Origin: Musa acuminata AAA Group
Taxonomy: Eukaryota > Streptophyta > Magnoliopsida > Zingiberales > Musaceae
Direction: 5' to 3'
Length of the DNA: 64,000 nt
NCBI RefSeq assembly: GCF_036884655.1
Contig: NC_088339.1
Span: 23,138,501-23,202,500, forward strand
How positions within the stretch are numbered: position 1 is the first letter of the stretch; each line of letters begins with the position of its first letter. The translations under genes were made by a program, and so were the position numbers. The notes under the pieces were generated by a model. The model saw nothing but the letters and a program-made list of their open reading frames with translations. It did not search any database and had not been told where the DNA came from. Positions 1 to 12,800 of the stretch are shown here, one piece after another.

Positions 1-1054
1 GGGTCATTGATTGATGCATGTGCACGGTCATGCAATATGATGATTCATCAGTGACACTTAAGTGCACAACGGAGGTGTTCCACCGATGAGGAACATGACA
101 GCAAGGCGTGACGATCGATCAGGTCGGGATGTGAGAAGAGTTACGTCATTATTGGCATATGGTCGATGCATTGCCGATAAGACTCGTGCACATGGGCACG
201 ATGGAACGCGATGGTGACTACAACATGAGAATTAGGTTTTTTAGTAAAAAAAAATTGTTTACCCCTTAGAAATAAAAAAAAATCCGCGTTCTTAAATTTT
301 ACTTTTCAATTATGCCCTTTAGAAATTGAATATTTTCATTGTATATCCTAAGAAAAATTATAGTTCTACCCCTTATAAATTAATTTTTTTTAGCTTATAT
401 CCTTAATTATAAAATTAATTAATCTGAGTTATTTTAATATAATATTTTGATCATGTTTGATCATGATTATATTTTGACTGCTTGATTGGATTTAGATTCG
501 ATCAATAATACTATGATCGAATTCTAGAAAAGTCAAATATTGATTTTTTTTTTACTTTGGTCAATTTTAATTTTGACGAGTTTAATTGAGTAATTGTTTG
601 GCTCAAATCTATCAGCCTAATTTGAATAGTCTGAGCCTACTCAATAAGGTTGATCGGTTTAAATATAAATTATGATTTTCTTTTATAGTTTTCTCATATA
701 ACATATTAATAAAATTTTATATATAATAATTAAAAATTTTATTATTATTCTTAGATATTTGTTTGATTAGTCGCACGTATATATTTGAAATTATGAAATA
801 ATATTTATTTTTCATATGAAGATAGAAATTATTTTTTTTTATCATGATTACAATTATCATATTAATTTTTTTTTATGTTGATTAATATTCGATAAATATT
901 ATGATTACTATTTTTATTATTAAATTATTTCACTATAAATTAGATTGAAAAAAATTTGATGAATATTATTTATAACTAAGTCTTTATTTCAGCTAAAAAA
1001 CTTTTAGCTGTCAAAATAATCTAGATGATAAACTTATTTTATATGTGAATTATA
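1..1054. other. AT-rich spacer, no gene seen
   Basis: The stretch is strongly AT-rich with long A and T runs. No open frame resembling a protein, no RNA gene and no clear repeat ends were recognised. It ends where the GC-rich OMT exon fragment begins. Confidence 0.6.
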
Positions 1055-1318
1055 GATGCCGTAGGTGGCGAGCAGACGAAGGATCCGATCCACCATATCG
1101 GCCGCATGGGGGTTCCCGGTGGGCAGCTGGGTGGCGATGTGGGCGGGGCTTAGCTTGGCGCTGTGGCCATCCTTGACGATGATCTCCCGGGGCTGGAGCT
1201 CGATAGCCGCCTTAAGTGTCACGCGGAGGCAGGCTCCCATTACCAGACTCACAGCATACGTGCGCGCTTCCTCGTCCTCATCGGGGCTCGTAGCGTACAT
1301 TGCCTTGATGGATCCCAT
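1055..1318 (-). pseudogene. O-methyltransferase first-exon fragment
   Basis: On the minus strand an ATG at 1318 opens about 88 codons that match the start of plant COMT-like O-methyltransferases: an acidic N-terminus, a TLKAAIELQPREIIVKDG-type helix, LSPAHIATQLPTGNP and [14 protein letters not shown], the N-terminal dimerisation domain. The similarity stops after the ATYGI segment and runs into AT-rich DNA with a stop at 1034, so the remainder of exon 1 and all the SAM-binding exons are missing. It is GC-rich like exon 1 of the two intact OMT genes nearby and lies in the opposite orientation to them. It cannot encode an enzyme. It is most likely a relic of the duplications that made this cluster. 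Confidence 0.8.
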
Positions 1319-2693
1319 ACTTGACACCAGCTGCAAAGTAGATGATGAAGCTGGTGGTATCAAAGGATCTCAGGGATTGGATAAGTGCCGCAACGCTCAC
1401 CCACCACTTTAAATTGGTATCGCTCTTATAATATTATAATTTTTATGAGCCATCAAACCAAATTCGACTCTACAAATTATTAATGAGGTGACATGTACAT
1501 GCGAATTTGATAGTTTATGGTTGACATGCAAGTAGTGCATGTGATATCCATACTTGTTGGTTGACAAACTTCCAATTGATATGAAATGCATGCACCATTC
1601 AATCCAATCTACAGGTAGGTATCGTTTGCCGGTCGACGATGGAGTGTTGAATGGCATGCTGCAACAATGGAGATCTCAACGTGACATAGAGTGATGAACA
1701 GGTTAGTGGAATTCAAAATGAATTTAATTTTTTTAAAGAAGATGTTAGATTAGATGGTCCAATAACTTAAGATAAAATATATCAAAGGTGTAAATTAATT
1801 TTTTTATTAAGATTATCTCTCCCCATGCTCATATAATGAATGCTACGACATCCTTATGCAAAGATTTTACGATGATGTTCGAGATATTCGATTCAATAAT
1901 ATTGTGATAATTTTAGATTTCAATCCTGATTGAATATTTTTTGTATTATAGATTATTCTTAAGTAAAAATCTTTTGAAATGTATAGAATCAATATGTACT
2001 GAGATTGTTTATGACAAAATCTTATGATCGAATCTTTTCTTCATCATTTAGTTTTCATAAATTTTTTTTTTTTGTATAATGTTGATCGCTCCAATCATGA
2101 AACATGTAAATACACAAGAGTTAACTTTCAAAGAAAAACATCTTCATTTAGAAAGACGATTGAGGTGATGACGAAAAAGGACACTTATTGGATTATAAAA
2201 AATAAGAATATTATAGAAAAAGCAAAATGTGGGATACTTTTGAGAAAAAAATTTAAAAATTATTTTTTTTTTTAAAATCACTATTATTATTATTATTATT
2301 ATTATTACACAAAATGAAAGTTACGGCAACCATGGATTCAACATGATCAAATCATATTTAGGCATGTAAAGATATTAGTCTCTGGCACCAAAATCATCCT
2401 TTTATATCTCCTAAACGTATTTTTGTATGTGCATCAGTCTAATTTTAATGAACGAGAATCCCATATGAGGCTCAGTAAGACTCCTATGACATTGAAATCG
2501 TAATCCTCTCCCCACTTGGAATAGATGAGATACATAAAATAAACAATGTGGTGTACGTACTAAGTAAAACCCGAACATTAATAATAAATAAAAAAATATA
2601 TATATATATTCCGCTTTAAATTTAAGCATAAGAAAATAAATCCGATACATGTTTTCTTTCATCATCAAATCAATCAGTGAGAGAGAGAGAGAG
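1319..2693. other. Spacer with simple repeats
   Basis: AT-rich DNA without a recognisable gene. It contains a TTA-type trinucleotide run at about 2282-2307 and a GA run at about 2679-2693. The short open frames have no domain-like content. Confidence 0.55.
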
Positions 2694-2919
2694 TAATTTC
2701 TTTCACATTGTTTCTTTTGTAAGCGAATTAATTAAAATAAATAAATATTTTCCATCGTGATCAATTCAATCAAAGGATTATTTCCTCTTATGATTGAATC
2801 TCAATTGAAAGAGAGGAATAATTCCTTTCACACTGTTTCTTTTGTAAACGAATTATTATTATTTTTAATAAAAATAAATAAATATTTTCCATCATGATCA
2901 AATCAATCAAAGGATTATT
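2694..2919. repeat. Imperfect direct repeat upstream of the first OMT gene
   Basis: Two copies of a block of about 90-100 bp occur at about 2694-2782 and 2819-2919. Each has the order TTTCACA.TGTTTCTTTTGTAA, then an AATAAATATTTTCCATC segment, then TGATCAA.TCAATCAAAGGAT. The second copy ends about 80 bp before the OMT start codon, so the duplication lies in the promoter or leader region. Confidence 0.65.
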
Positions 2920-2997
2920 CAATCAATTAAAAGATTATTCGATTTGCACACTTTAAATTCAGGACAAGTCTCCTCTGTTATCAACCGAACCACCAAA

Positions 2998-4386
2998 ATG
3001 CAGGCAACCAACGACGTGGGGCAGCCGACACCCGAGAAAGATGATGAGGAGGTGTTCTTTCGGGCTCTGCAGTTCTCATGCAGCGCCGTCTTCCCCATGG
3101 TCCTCAAGGTGGCCATCGAGCTCGAGCTCCTCGAGATCATCGTCACGTCTGGCCCAGAAAAGGTAATGAGCCCAGAGGAGATTGCCGCTCGGCTGCCCAC
3201 CCACAACCCGCAGGCACCCATCTGGGTGGATCGGATTCTCCGCTTGCTCTCCACCAACAGCATCGTCGGCTGCACCGTCGAGTCCGGCGCCGACGGCCGC
3301 CCCTCGCGGAAGTACGGCATGACACCCATCTCCATGTTTTTCACCAAGAATCACGATCGTTCTGTTGTGAAAATGTTTTTGCTACATCATGACAAAGTCT
3401 TCATGGATCTATGGTAACCCTCTTCCCTCTCTCTCTCTCTCTCTCTCCCCCTCTCTCTCTCTCTAGCTAGATATAGTTTAGGAGGATCTACTTCACTTGG
3501 TTCAGTAAACTAACACTGATGCGTTGGGTGACAAGGCACCACGTGAAGGATTCAGTGTTGGACGGCAGCGAACCAGTGATGGCCGCCTACGGGATGTCGT
3601 CCTTCGAGTACCAAGGCACCGATCCACGCTTCAACAAGGTGTTCAACGAGGCCATGCAAAGCCACTCCACCATCATGATCAGCCGACTGCTCCGCACTTA
3701 CGGCGGCTTCGACGACGTGGAAGTGCTGGTCGACGTCGGCGGCGGCGTCGGCACCACCCTCGGCATGATCACTGCCAAGCACCCCCGCATCGAGGGCATC
3801 AACTTCGACCTCTCGCATGTCATCTCCGAAGCACAACCCCTGCCAGGTTCGCTCTTGATCCATGTCTTATCTGAGAAGGAGGGTTGTTCTCTATTAGATC
3901 TCGGCTTACGTGCTAATATTGTTTGCGGTTGCAGGTGTGCAGCACGTTAGCGGAGACATGTTCGAAGCTGTTCCCCGCGGAGATGCCATTTTTCTCAAGG
4001 TCAGGTCTCTTCGGATCGCGGTCACAAGTAATTCATTCAAATTCTTTTTGCAAATAACGAGTTACTCGTGGATTGTTGTGCAATTGCAGTTGATTCTTCA
4101 TGACTGGAGCGATGAGAATTGTGTAAAGCTATTGAAGAACTGTTGGAAAGCTCTGCCGGAGAAAGGGAAGGTGATTGTGGTGGAATGTGTTCTTCCAGCC
4201 GTTCCAAAGCCGACTCCGAGAGACCAAGGCATCTTCCAGTTAGATCTGTGCATGGCGACCTACAACATCGGAGGAAAAGAGAGAACGGAGGAGGAGTTCC
4301 AAGGGTTGGCAAGGGACGGTGGGTTTACCGGATTCAAAGCTCTTCATTTGTTTGCAGATACGTGGGTCATGGAATTCACCAAGTAG
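2998..4386 (+). CDS. COMT-like O-methyltransferase, gene 1 (4 exons)
   Basis: Probable exons are 2998-3413, 3536-3846, 3935-3999 and 4090-4386, all with GT-AG introns in phases 2, 1 and 0. They sum to 1089 bp, or 362 residues, normal for plant caffeate/5-hydroxyferulate-type SAM-dependent O-methyltransferases. Domains in order: N-terminal dimerisation helices (residues about 15-110), the SAM-binding motif [10 protein letters not shown], the GINFDL strand, SGDMF, the catalytic-base region [11 protein letters not shown] (His) and the [10 protein letters not shown] segment near the C-terminus. The start at 2998 is chosen because MQATND aligns with the start of the second OMT gene; an in-frame ATG at 2944 exists but adds unconserved residues. 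Compared with alfalfa COMT, the M130/N131 pocket pair reads L/H and the H166 position reads Q, so the substrate may not be caffeate. The enzyme is expected in the cytosol. Confidence 0.9.
3427..3464. repeat. CT microsatellite in OMT gene 1 intron 1
   Basis: An interrupted CT run fills the early part of the 122-bp first intron and supplies a pyrimidine-rich tract well before the acceptor at 3534-3535. Confidence 0.85.
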
Positions 4387-4748
4387 AATGGAAAACATGA
4401 ACACTCGGTGCTGCTTCTTGTGCTTCTACTTTCTACACTTTTGGTATCCTAAATAAACGAGGGTTTGATGTATCGGGCTGCGGTAATTATATTCTAATAG
4501 TGGATCCGACTCAACATCTATCATGTTGACCAATAAGTCAATCCCGAGCATGCCTCACCCCTATCGATAACAAAAGGAAACAATCCCTTTAAACATACAG
4601 CTTTGGGAATCTTATTGTAGCGGTGTAGCCAAGTCTAGTTTCAGATCATAGCGTGCATGTTTCTGAGGTCTACCGGTCAACCAGAGAGCTGAAAACAAAA
4701 AGGAAGAAATTATTTACCACATAAGTGGCGCGACGGCAGATTTTGATC
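4387..4748. other. 3' flank of OMT gene 1
   Basis: The stretch between the stop codon of OMT gene 1 and the antisense OMT fragment probably contains the 3' untranslated region. An AAATAAA-like polyadenylation signal (cctaaataaacgag) lies about 70 bp after the stop. Nothing else was recognised. Confidence 0.5.
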
Positions 4749-4859
4749 TTACTTTTGTGATCTCCATGAGCAAGCATAGACAGATACGTAAGTGGCTTTG
4801 AACCCTGCTTTCTTCGCTACAGCCTCAAACTCCTCCTTCGTCCTCTCATTCTCCTCCTG
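4749..4859 (-). pseudogene. O-methyltransferase last-exon fragment
   Basis: Read on the minus strand, 4859 to 4749 encodes an OMT C-terminus: ENERTKEEFEAVAKKAGF then KATYVSVYA, matching the GGKERT...EFE.LAK.AGF...KATY end of COMT-like enzymes. Near the end the frame slips, because the MEITK-like terminal residues are present only in another frame. The current frame ends at a TAA at 4749-4751. Only about 37 codons survive, so it is a relic. It is oriented against the intact OMT genes and cannot belong to the same broken gene as the 1055-1318 fragment, because on the minus strand the C-terminal piece would come first. Confidence 0.75.
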
Positions 4860-5063
4860 TGTGCATGAATCATCATCATCCCGACATCGAAGGGGAATGT
4901 AAAATTCTAATTTTAATCAGTATTAATATTGTAAATACGGGGATTGTAATACCCTAGTTTTAATTTAAAAAATAATATTATAATTTAATATAATAAGAAA
5001 CTTAGGATTATGTCTCTCGTAATTTATAGTCACCATCCTCTTGGGATACGAAGTAGTCATTGA

Positions 5064-7553
5064 CATATAGTTGAAACTGGTCTCACACTTCTACACCAAG
5101 CCTCTATGCCACAAACTTTTTGGATTGCAGCATTTCAAACTGCCGTCTACCTCATTAATCGTATGCTCACTCTTGTCCTTGAGTACGAGTCACCATTTGA
5201 AAAATTATTTCACAATTCCCCAAACCTTCAAAAACTTAAAGTGTTTGGATGTTTATGTTATCCATGGCTCCGTCCCTATGCCTCACATAAGTTAACATCA
5301 AAATCTAAACCTTGTGTTTTCATTGGATACTCCCTTGACCATAATGCTTTTCGATGCTATGAACCCCAATCTCGAAAAGTCTTTACGTCTCGTCATGTTT
5401 TTTTTATAGAGACTACCTTTCCGTTTCACAACCCTGAGTCTCCTGCTATGCGACCTACTCCATCACATATACATCATTGGAGTACGCCATCAATCCCGTC
5501 AACCGAGTCTCCCATAATATCATCCTGTTCTTCTCCTCCTCAGGATCCACACTCTCTCCTCCCGATGCAACAGGTCCTCACTCCCTCCATTGTGCCTCTC
5601 CCTTCTTCACACGGTTCCCCTACGACTGACGGTATTCCCTCGGACTCACATTCACTACCTTTATCCTCTTCTGGGACCAATGACACTGAAGTCACTCAGC
5701 CTACCCTAATCTGTGCCCCTCCACCGCCCATACCTACAACACCCTCTATAGCCCCTGGACATCCAATGACAACACGCTCCAAAAGTGGTGTCTTTAAACC
5801 ACAACAAATCCTTGACCTACATACCATCACAACATCCTTGTCAGAGACTACTGAACCTACCACAATTACTCAAGCCCAAAAATCTCCATACTGGCGTAAA
5901 GCCATGTGTGAAGAATATGATGCACTCCTCCATAATTCTACATGGACTATTGTACCCTCTCATCCCACACAAAACATCATCGGGTGTAAGTGGGTCTTTC
6001 GAATTAAGCGGAACCCAGATGGATCCGTAGCCAGATATAAAGCGCGTCTAGTGGCCAAAGGATTTCATCAACGACCTGGTGTTGACTTTACAGAGACATT
6101 CAGCCCTGTTGTTAAACCCATAACAATTCGACTTATTTTGAGTTTGGCCATCTCAAAAGGCTGGCATTTACGTCAACTCGACGTTAACAATGCCTTTCTA
6201 CAGGGGACCCTAACTGACGAAGTCTTCATGTAGCAGCCTCCTAGCTTCATCCACCCTCAATATCTAAAGCATGTTTGTAAACTACAAAAAGCTATTTATG
6301 GACTTCATCAGGCTCCAAGAGCTTGGTACACCGAACTTGGCTCGTTTTTGGTATCAATTGGCTTCATCAACTCTAAGTCTGATACTTCCTTATTTCTTCG
6401 TCACCAAAGTGGCAATATATTATATCTTCTGGTATATGTGGATGATATTATTGTCACAGGCAATAATCCTATGGAAATCAAGGCATTCCTTAAGCATTTA
6501 GCAGATCGGTTCTCCCTTAAAGATCTAGGAACCTTGAGCTATTTTTTGGGAGTGGAAGCAACATATACATCTTCCGAGCTCTTCCTATCACAACGAAAGT
6601 ATATTCAAGATCTATTATCTAAAACGAACATGCAAGATGCAAAGGCAGTTACAACACCTTTGTCTAATGGCGAGTCGCTCAAACTATGTGATGGAAGCCT
6701 TGCTACAGACCCAACTCAATACCGTCAAGTCCTTGGCTCCTTACAGTACTTATCTCTCACCCGTCCGGATATCTCATTTGCGGTCAATAAATTATCTCAA
6801 TTTATGCATCGACCATCTACTATGCATTGGTCTGCAGTCAAACGAATATTACGATATCTTCATGGGACTATCAATCATGGCATCTTTTTTCGCAAACACT
6901 CTCTCCTTCATCTCCATGCCTTTGCTGATGCTAATTGGGCAGGGAATTTTGATGACAGAACATCCACATCGGGGTATATTCTCTTCCTTGGACCTAATCC
7001 GATCAGTTGGAGTTCCAAGAAGCAAAAGATAGTTGCACGTTCTACAACTGAAGCTGAATACTGTGCCATTGCCACCGCAGCTGCAGAACTCAATTGGGTC
7101 ATGAATCTCCTCAAGGAACTTGGCATCAACATCAACTCTACTCCTACAATATATTGTGACAATGTCGGAGCCACTTATCTATGCGCCAATCCGGTATTCC
7201 ACTCCCGCATGAAACACATCGCCATCGACTTTCACTTTGTGCGAAAACAAGTTATCAAACATCAACTACGTCGACTTTCACTTTTTGCGAGAACAAGTTA
7301 TCAAACAAGTACGTGTGTCCCACGTACATACGGCTGATCAATTAGCGGATTCCCTCACAAAGCCTCTCACCCACAAATCAAGATCTCCCGTGATAATAAC
7401 CGCAACAACAGTCAAGATCTCCCTAACTACATGATAAGATATCATAAATCTGTTGAGGAAAATTCTCTCTTCTAAACATGTATAAATATAGAGTATTGTA
7501 TACTGTTTCAATCAATACAATCTTCTTCTTTCTATTTCATTTCATTTCTATCA
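5064..7553 (+). mobile_element. Ty1/Copia retrotransposon, 5'-truncated
   Basis: The polyprotein starts within the integrase C-terminal part ([18 protein letters not shown] at about 5070) and continues through the linker, reverse transcriptase ([35 protein letters not shown]) and RNase H (HAFADANWAG, ARSTTEAEYCA). gag, protease, most of integrase and the 5' LTR are absent. The frame is broken by a TAG at 6231-6233 and by a 46-bp internal duplication (7227-7260 copied at 7273-7306) that shifts the frame by +1. A possible LTR remnant with TGATA...TATCA ends lies at 7433-7553 and includes a TATAAATATA box. That boundary is uncertain because no polypurine tract is evident before it. The RT catalytic YVDD is still intact. 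Confidence 0.85.
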
Positions 7554-9534
7554 GGGAGACACTAGAGGATCACTTACAAAAGATCAAGGTAGGGAACTTT
7601 AACTTTCCTACATCCTCATCGTCCTCTTTTGATTATCAATATCTTTTTCATATTTGATTGATATTCTTTTGGCATGGTAAAGCTACATGAGTTTACATTT
7701 TTTTTCCTCATGAATTTATATATATATATATATATATATATTAAGGCATTCAAAATAGAAAATTGATTATTGAGTCCTTTGAAAGTTATTTCTAAGGTTT
7801 TTAAATAATTTATTTATTTTTTTGAAAAGGATGGGATGGAAGTTATATTGTTTGAATAGGATCCAAAAATAGTGTAGCTTTATTCAAAAACAGTGCAACT
7901 CATGTCATTAAATTTTTTTTGCATCCTTAAAACCTAAAAAAACCTTACATAATAATATTCAAGTGATTTTTGTCCATAGAGCATTGTAAATTCACCTTAA
8001 CTTGGGTAAAATAAAAAAAATCAGAATCTCACAGTTTTAAAGGGTTGAAATAAATAAAATATTTATTTTAATAGCATAAAAATGAAAAAAAAAAGTTCGT
8101 TTATGTATTTTTAAGTTATTTGTAAGATTTTTCTGAATTTTTTTAAAAAGCTAGGATGTGAGTTACACTATTTTTTAATGTGTTACATTATTTTTGGATC
8201 CCATACAAAAATAGTGTAACTTAGGTCTATTATCACCCAAAAATATCGAAATTTTTATGAAGCATTGAAAGTATCTAATGAGGCCATAGTTGAAGAATTG
8301 TTCTAAAAGATGTATTTTCGATTAACTAAGCTCTTTTTTTTCGATCAATTTAAGTTGAAATTATAAGGTTGTAATTATGTCATTATTTTTTTATTTCATA
8401 ATATTTATATTAAAAATTTAAGATTATTTTTATTTTTATGAATGTATCTATTATTTAATTTATTGGTTATTATTTATTTTTGTTCGATTTAAATGTTGGG
8501 TCTATTCGATGGCTATTTAGGACTCATGGGTGGTGAGGCTCATGGGGTGCTTGTGCGCTTCCTCCTCCTCCTCATGATGTCATGATTATATCATATAGAG
8601 ACATTGGAAAACTAGTAAAGACCAACAAGTTTATAGATCATGTTAGACAAAAATCATAACATCAATTGCAATATGGAAGCAAATGTTCGTTACATACCAT
8701 GTCTAGCAATAGACAACACTAACTAAGATGAATCCCAAAAAATATGTCCTAACCTCAAGTCCTTGAATCACAGCAATCATAAAGAATATGTCTGTGCTAA
8801 AAATTTAGGTTATATTTTAATCATATTATGCATGTTCACTAATACCTCGCTAATTAATCATTAGAGATGTCGTCACTTCAACAATATCCATACATTAAAT
8901 GTTTTCGACTCTTCAAACTCGCTAATTAATTATTTTTTTATAATTTGAAATAAAATTTTTTTTGTTGGGTTTTATGTCTAAGAAAAAGAATAAAAAGGGC
9001 TCATTTTCCTAAAATAATTTAAATAAAAACGAATCAATCTACATGAGCATGGTATAGAATAAAAAATATATTAAAAAATATATTAAAGACTTTACAATCT
9101 TATTATTATTATCATTGCAAAGAAGAGAAGATGAGAATAGTTCTTACAGATCAATATCGCTGTTACTTTTGGATCCGATGACGTATTCGTAGATTAGATA
9201 AAAATTTTCTGAATGTTATTAAAAGATATTCATCGTAAACTAACTTTATTATTATTTGATTTTAAAATTTAACATTAAATTTTTTCACGTAATAGTGTGA
9301 TTTTTATGTTTACAATTGCTTGTAAGTCCAATCATGAAAATTCTACTATAAATTTATCTCGATAAAGATTAATATGGATGTCAAACTTAAATAGATGATA
9401 ACTCTCATGTATGAAAGAGGAGGAGGATGATGAGGATGTTATGTCTCTTATGTTGTAACCAAGGTAACCGAGGATTGAGACATTTTTCCTTCTTTCTTTA
9501 TATATACTTTTTCCCTCGTTGTTAGTCTAACATA
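7554..9534. other. AT-rich spacer with imperfect repeats
   Basis: No gene was seen. There is a TA run at about 7717-7741. Two loosely similar blocks, near 7785-7890 and 8105-8225, share a GGATG..AGTTA then AAAAATAGTGTA order. The second contains a 15-bp stem with one mismatch (8182-8196 with 8206-8220). Confidence 0.5.
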
Positions 9535-9539
9535 TCTTC

Positions 9540-9767
9540 TGTTATAAATTGTTCAAATTAAGAATTTCTTTTCAAAAGATTTATTTGAAAATGTGTTTTC
9601 TTTTATTTTTTGGTAGTTATTTTTCAAAGGTTGTGTCTTTTGAGAAAATAGTTATAATTTTCAAAGGTTGTGTCTTTTGAGAAAATATCTATAAATAGCT
9701 ATTTAGGGGTAAATTACAGATACAATTCTTTCATGCTCCTCTTCTTTGTCGTATCTTTTTTCCAACA
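9540..9767 (+). repeat. 5' LTR, internally deleted
   Basis: The 228-bp copy matches the 526-bp 3' LTR at both ends but lacks about 300 bp. The deletion joins the TTCTTTCATGCTC region directly to the CTCTTCTTTGTCGTA end. It carries two copies of a motif of about 35 bp around CAAAGGTTGTGTCTTTTGAG; the 3' LTR has three. Confidence 0.92.
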
Positions 9768-9806
9768 TTCTAAAAACGATATCTTGTGAGTTTATTCAAA
9801 TTCACT

Positions 9807-12800
9807 ATGGAGGCTACAAATACCATCAAATTATTGAATCAAGATTTTATTCGTTTGGATCGTTTTGATGGAACGAATTTTACCCGTTGGCAAGACAAGA
9901 TGAAGTTCATGTTGACTGCTTTGAAGATCTTCTATGTGCTTGATCCAAATCTTTAACCAATTCCTGATCCAACCGACGATGACACCGATGAAATCAAGGC
10001 TGAACAAAAGAAAAGAAATGAAGATGAAGTCATGTGTAGAGGACACATTCTCAATGCTCTTTCGGACTGTCTTTATGATCTTTATACGGTGAAATTGAAC
10101 TTCCTGAACCTTTTCAAGTAAGGGTTGTAATAGCCAAGTTGCCTTCATCTTGGAAAGGATATTACTTTGGAGCAAATTCAAAAACATCTTCGAATCGAGG
10201 AGGAATCGAGGATGAGAGATAAGAGTGAAAACTCTTTTTGCAATATAAAAGCAAATGTTGTGAATCAGCCTAAGAATTCCAACAAAAGCAAACAAAACAA
10301 GGAGAATCATTTTGGCCCCAAAAGGGATCAAAGACAATTTAAGAAGCCACAGAGTGGAGGCTGTTTTGTTTGTGGAAAACCTGGTCATTTTGCTAGGGAT
10401 TGCAGATTTAAAAAAGGCTAGAAACCAAAAGTCAACTCCGTTGAGGGAGATGATAATATAATCGCTACGGTGAGCGAAGTGAATGCCATATTTGGCAAGA
10501 TTTCTGGTTGGTGGTACGATACTTGTGCTACTGTCCATGTTTGCTATGATAAGGGACTCTTCAAGACTTACAAAGAAGTCACAGAAGGGCAAGAGATTCA
10601 AATGGGAAATGAAGTTCGTTCTAAGGTGATTGACAAGGGAAATATGGAACTGTGGAACTCACTTTCACTTCAGGTAAGAAAGTCACTCTTACTAATGTTT
10701 TTCATGTACCGGATATGAGTAGAAATTTAGTGAGTGGGAATCTCCTTAGCAAACCTGGAATTAAATCTGTATTTGAATCCGGGAAGTTAATTCTATCCCG
10801 TGATGGAACTTTTGTTGGAAAAGGCTATTCCGTCGAGGGAATGGTCAAATTATCTATTATTGACAATGATTCTAAAGTTAATAAAGATGTTGCTTCTATT
10901 TATATTGTTGATTCTTATTCATTATGACATGATAGATTAGCACATATTGGAATTACCATGATTAGAAGAATGGTTAAGTGTGGCTTAATAAATTGTCATT
11001 TTGATGATCTTAATAAATATGAAATTTGTGTTAAATCAAAGATGATGAAGAAACCCTTCAAAAGTGTTGAAAGATATACTAATTTGTTAGATTTAATACA
11101 TTATGATATATGTGAATTAAATGACATATTAATGAGAGGAGGTAATAGATATTTTATTACTTTTATAGATGATATGTCTAGATTCACATATGTGTACTTA
11201 TTGAAACATAAAAATGATGCTTTTAATGCTTTTAAGGCATATAAAGCAGAAGTTGAAAATCAATTGGGGAAGAAAATTTAAGTTTTAAGAAGTGATAGAG
11301 GAGGTGAATACTTTCCTAATGAATTTAACTTGTTTTGTGAACAACATGGCATAATTCATGAATGTTCAGCACCTAGAATACCTGAGCAAAATGGATTAGC
11401 AGAAAGAAAAAATAGAACTTATCTAGAGATGATTAATGCTATGTTGTTGCATGCTAAATTATCTTATAATTTGTGGGGAGAAGCTTTATTAGCTGCATGT
11501 CATATCTTAAATAGAATTCCCTCTAAAAAGAATAAGATCTCTCCATATGAGTTATGGAAAGGAAGACAACCTAACATTGGTTATTTTAAAGTGTGGAGGT
11601 GTCTTGCATATTATAAGAATAATGATCCTCAAAGGACAAAATTGGGACCTAGAGGAATCAAATGTGCATTTATAGGCTATGCCTCAAATAGCAAAGCATA
11701 TAGACTTCTTAATTTAGAGTCTAATATCATAATAGAATCTCGAGATGTGGAGTTCTTTGAACATTTATTGACTTCTAGTAATAATGTTCATCCTCCAACT
11801 AGTGAAGAGTCACTAGTGAAGAAATCTCAAAAGATTGGTGAGCAACCTAAAATTCCTTTGATTGGACATCAATCAAGTTCACAAGAGGTTGGAGAGCAAT
11901 CTTACGAATTAAGGAGAAGTACTCGTGTACAAAAAGCAAAAACATTAAAATCGGATGAGATTGATTCTCAAAGTATTTCTTTTTACCTTGTAGAAGGAAC
12001 TAATGAGAGAGTATTAAAAACAATTCCTCTTGTTTTACAAGTGGAAGATGATCCTAAAACATTTAAAGAAGCTATGGCTTCTCGTGATGCTGCTTTTTGG
12101 AAAGATACTATTAATGATGAGATGGATTCTATTATGTCAAATCATACTTGGGAACTTGTCGATTTACCTTTTGCCTCAAAACCTATTAGTTGTAGATGGA
12201 TATTTTGTAGGAAGTATCATACAAATGGTACTCTCCAAACGTTCAAAGCAAGGTTAGTTGCTTTCGACAAAAGGAAGGAATAGATTATTTTGACACATAT
12301 GCTCCTGTGGCTAGGATCACATCTATTAGAATTATTTTTGCTTTAGCATCAATTTTTGATCTTTATGTTCATCAAATGGATGTCAAAACGGCATTTCTAA
12401 ATGGAGACCTCGATGAGGAGGTTTATATGGAACAACCCGAAGGTTTTGTTCTACCGGGAAATGAACATAAAGTGTGTAAACTTATTAAATCATTGTATGG
12501 TTTAAAGCAGGCTCCAAAGCAATGGCATGAGAAATTTGATGCAATAATTCTTTCTAATGGATTTGTTCATAATATTGCAGATAAATGTGTTTATCTCAAA
12601 ACTTGTGATGACTATATGGTGATAGTTTGCCTTTATGTTAATGATATGCTAATAGTGAGCAACAACATAAAAGGTATTGTAGAAACAAAGAGGTTTCTAT
12701 CTTCAACATTTAAGATGAAAGATCTTGGGCAAGTTGATACTATACTAGGTATCAAGGTAAAAAGAAATAGTGGGGCAAATACCCCATTTGACCCAAGTAT

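Noticed and set aside
9831..10601. 256-codon minus-strand open frame in the Copia gag area
   Set aside because: The plus strand encodes recognisable gag and a zinc knuckle here; the antisense frame has no family resemblance.
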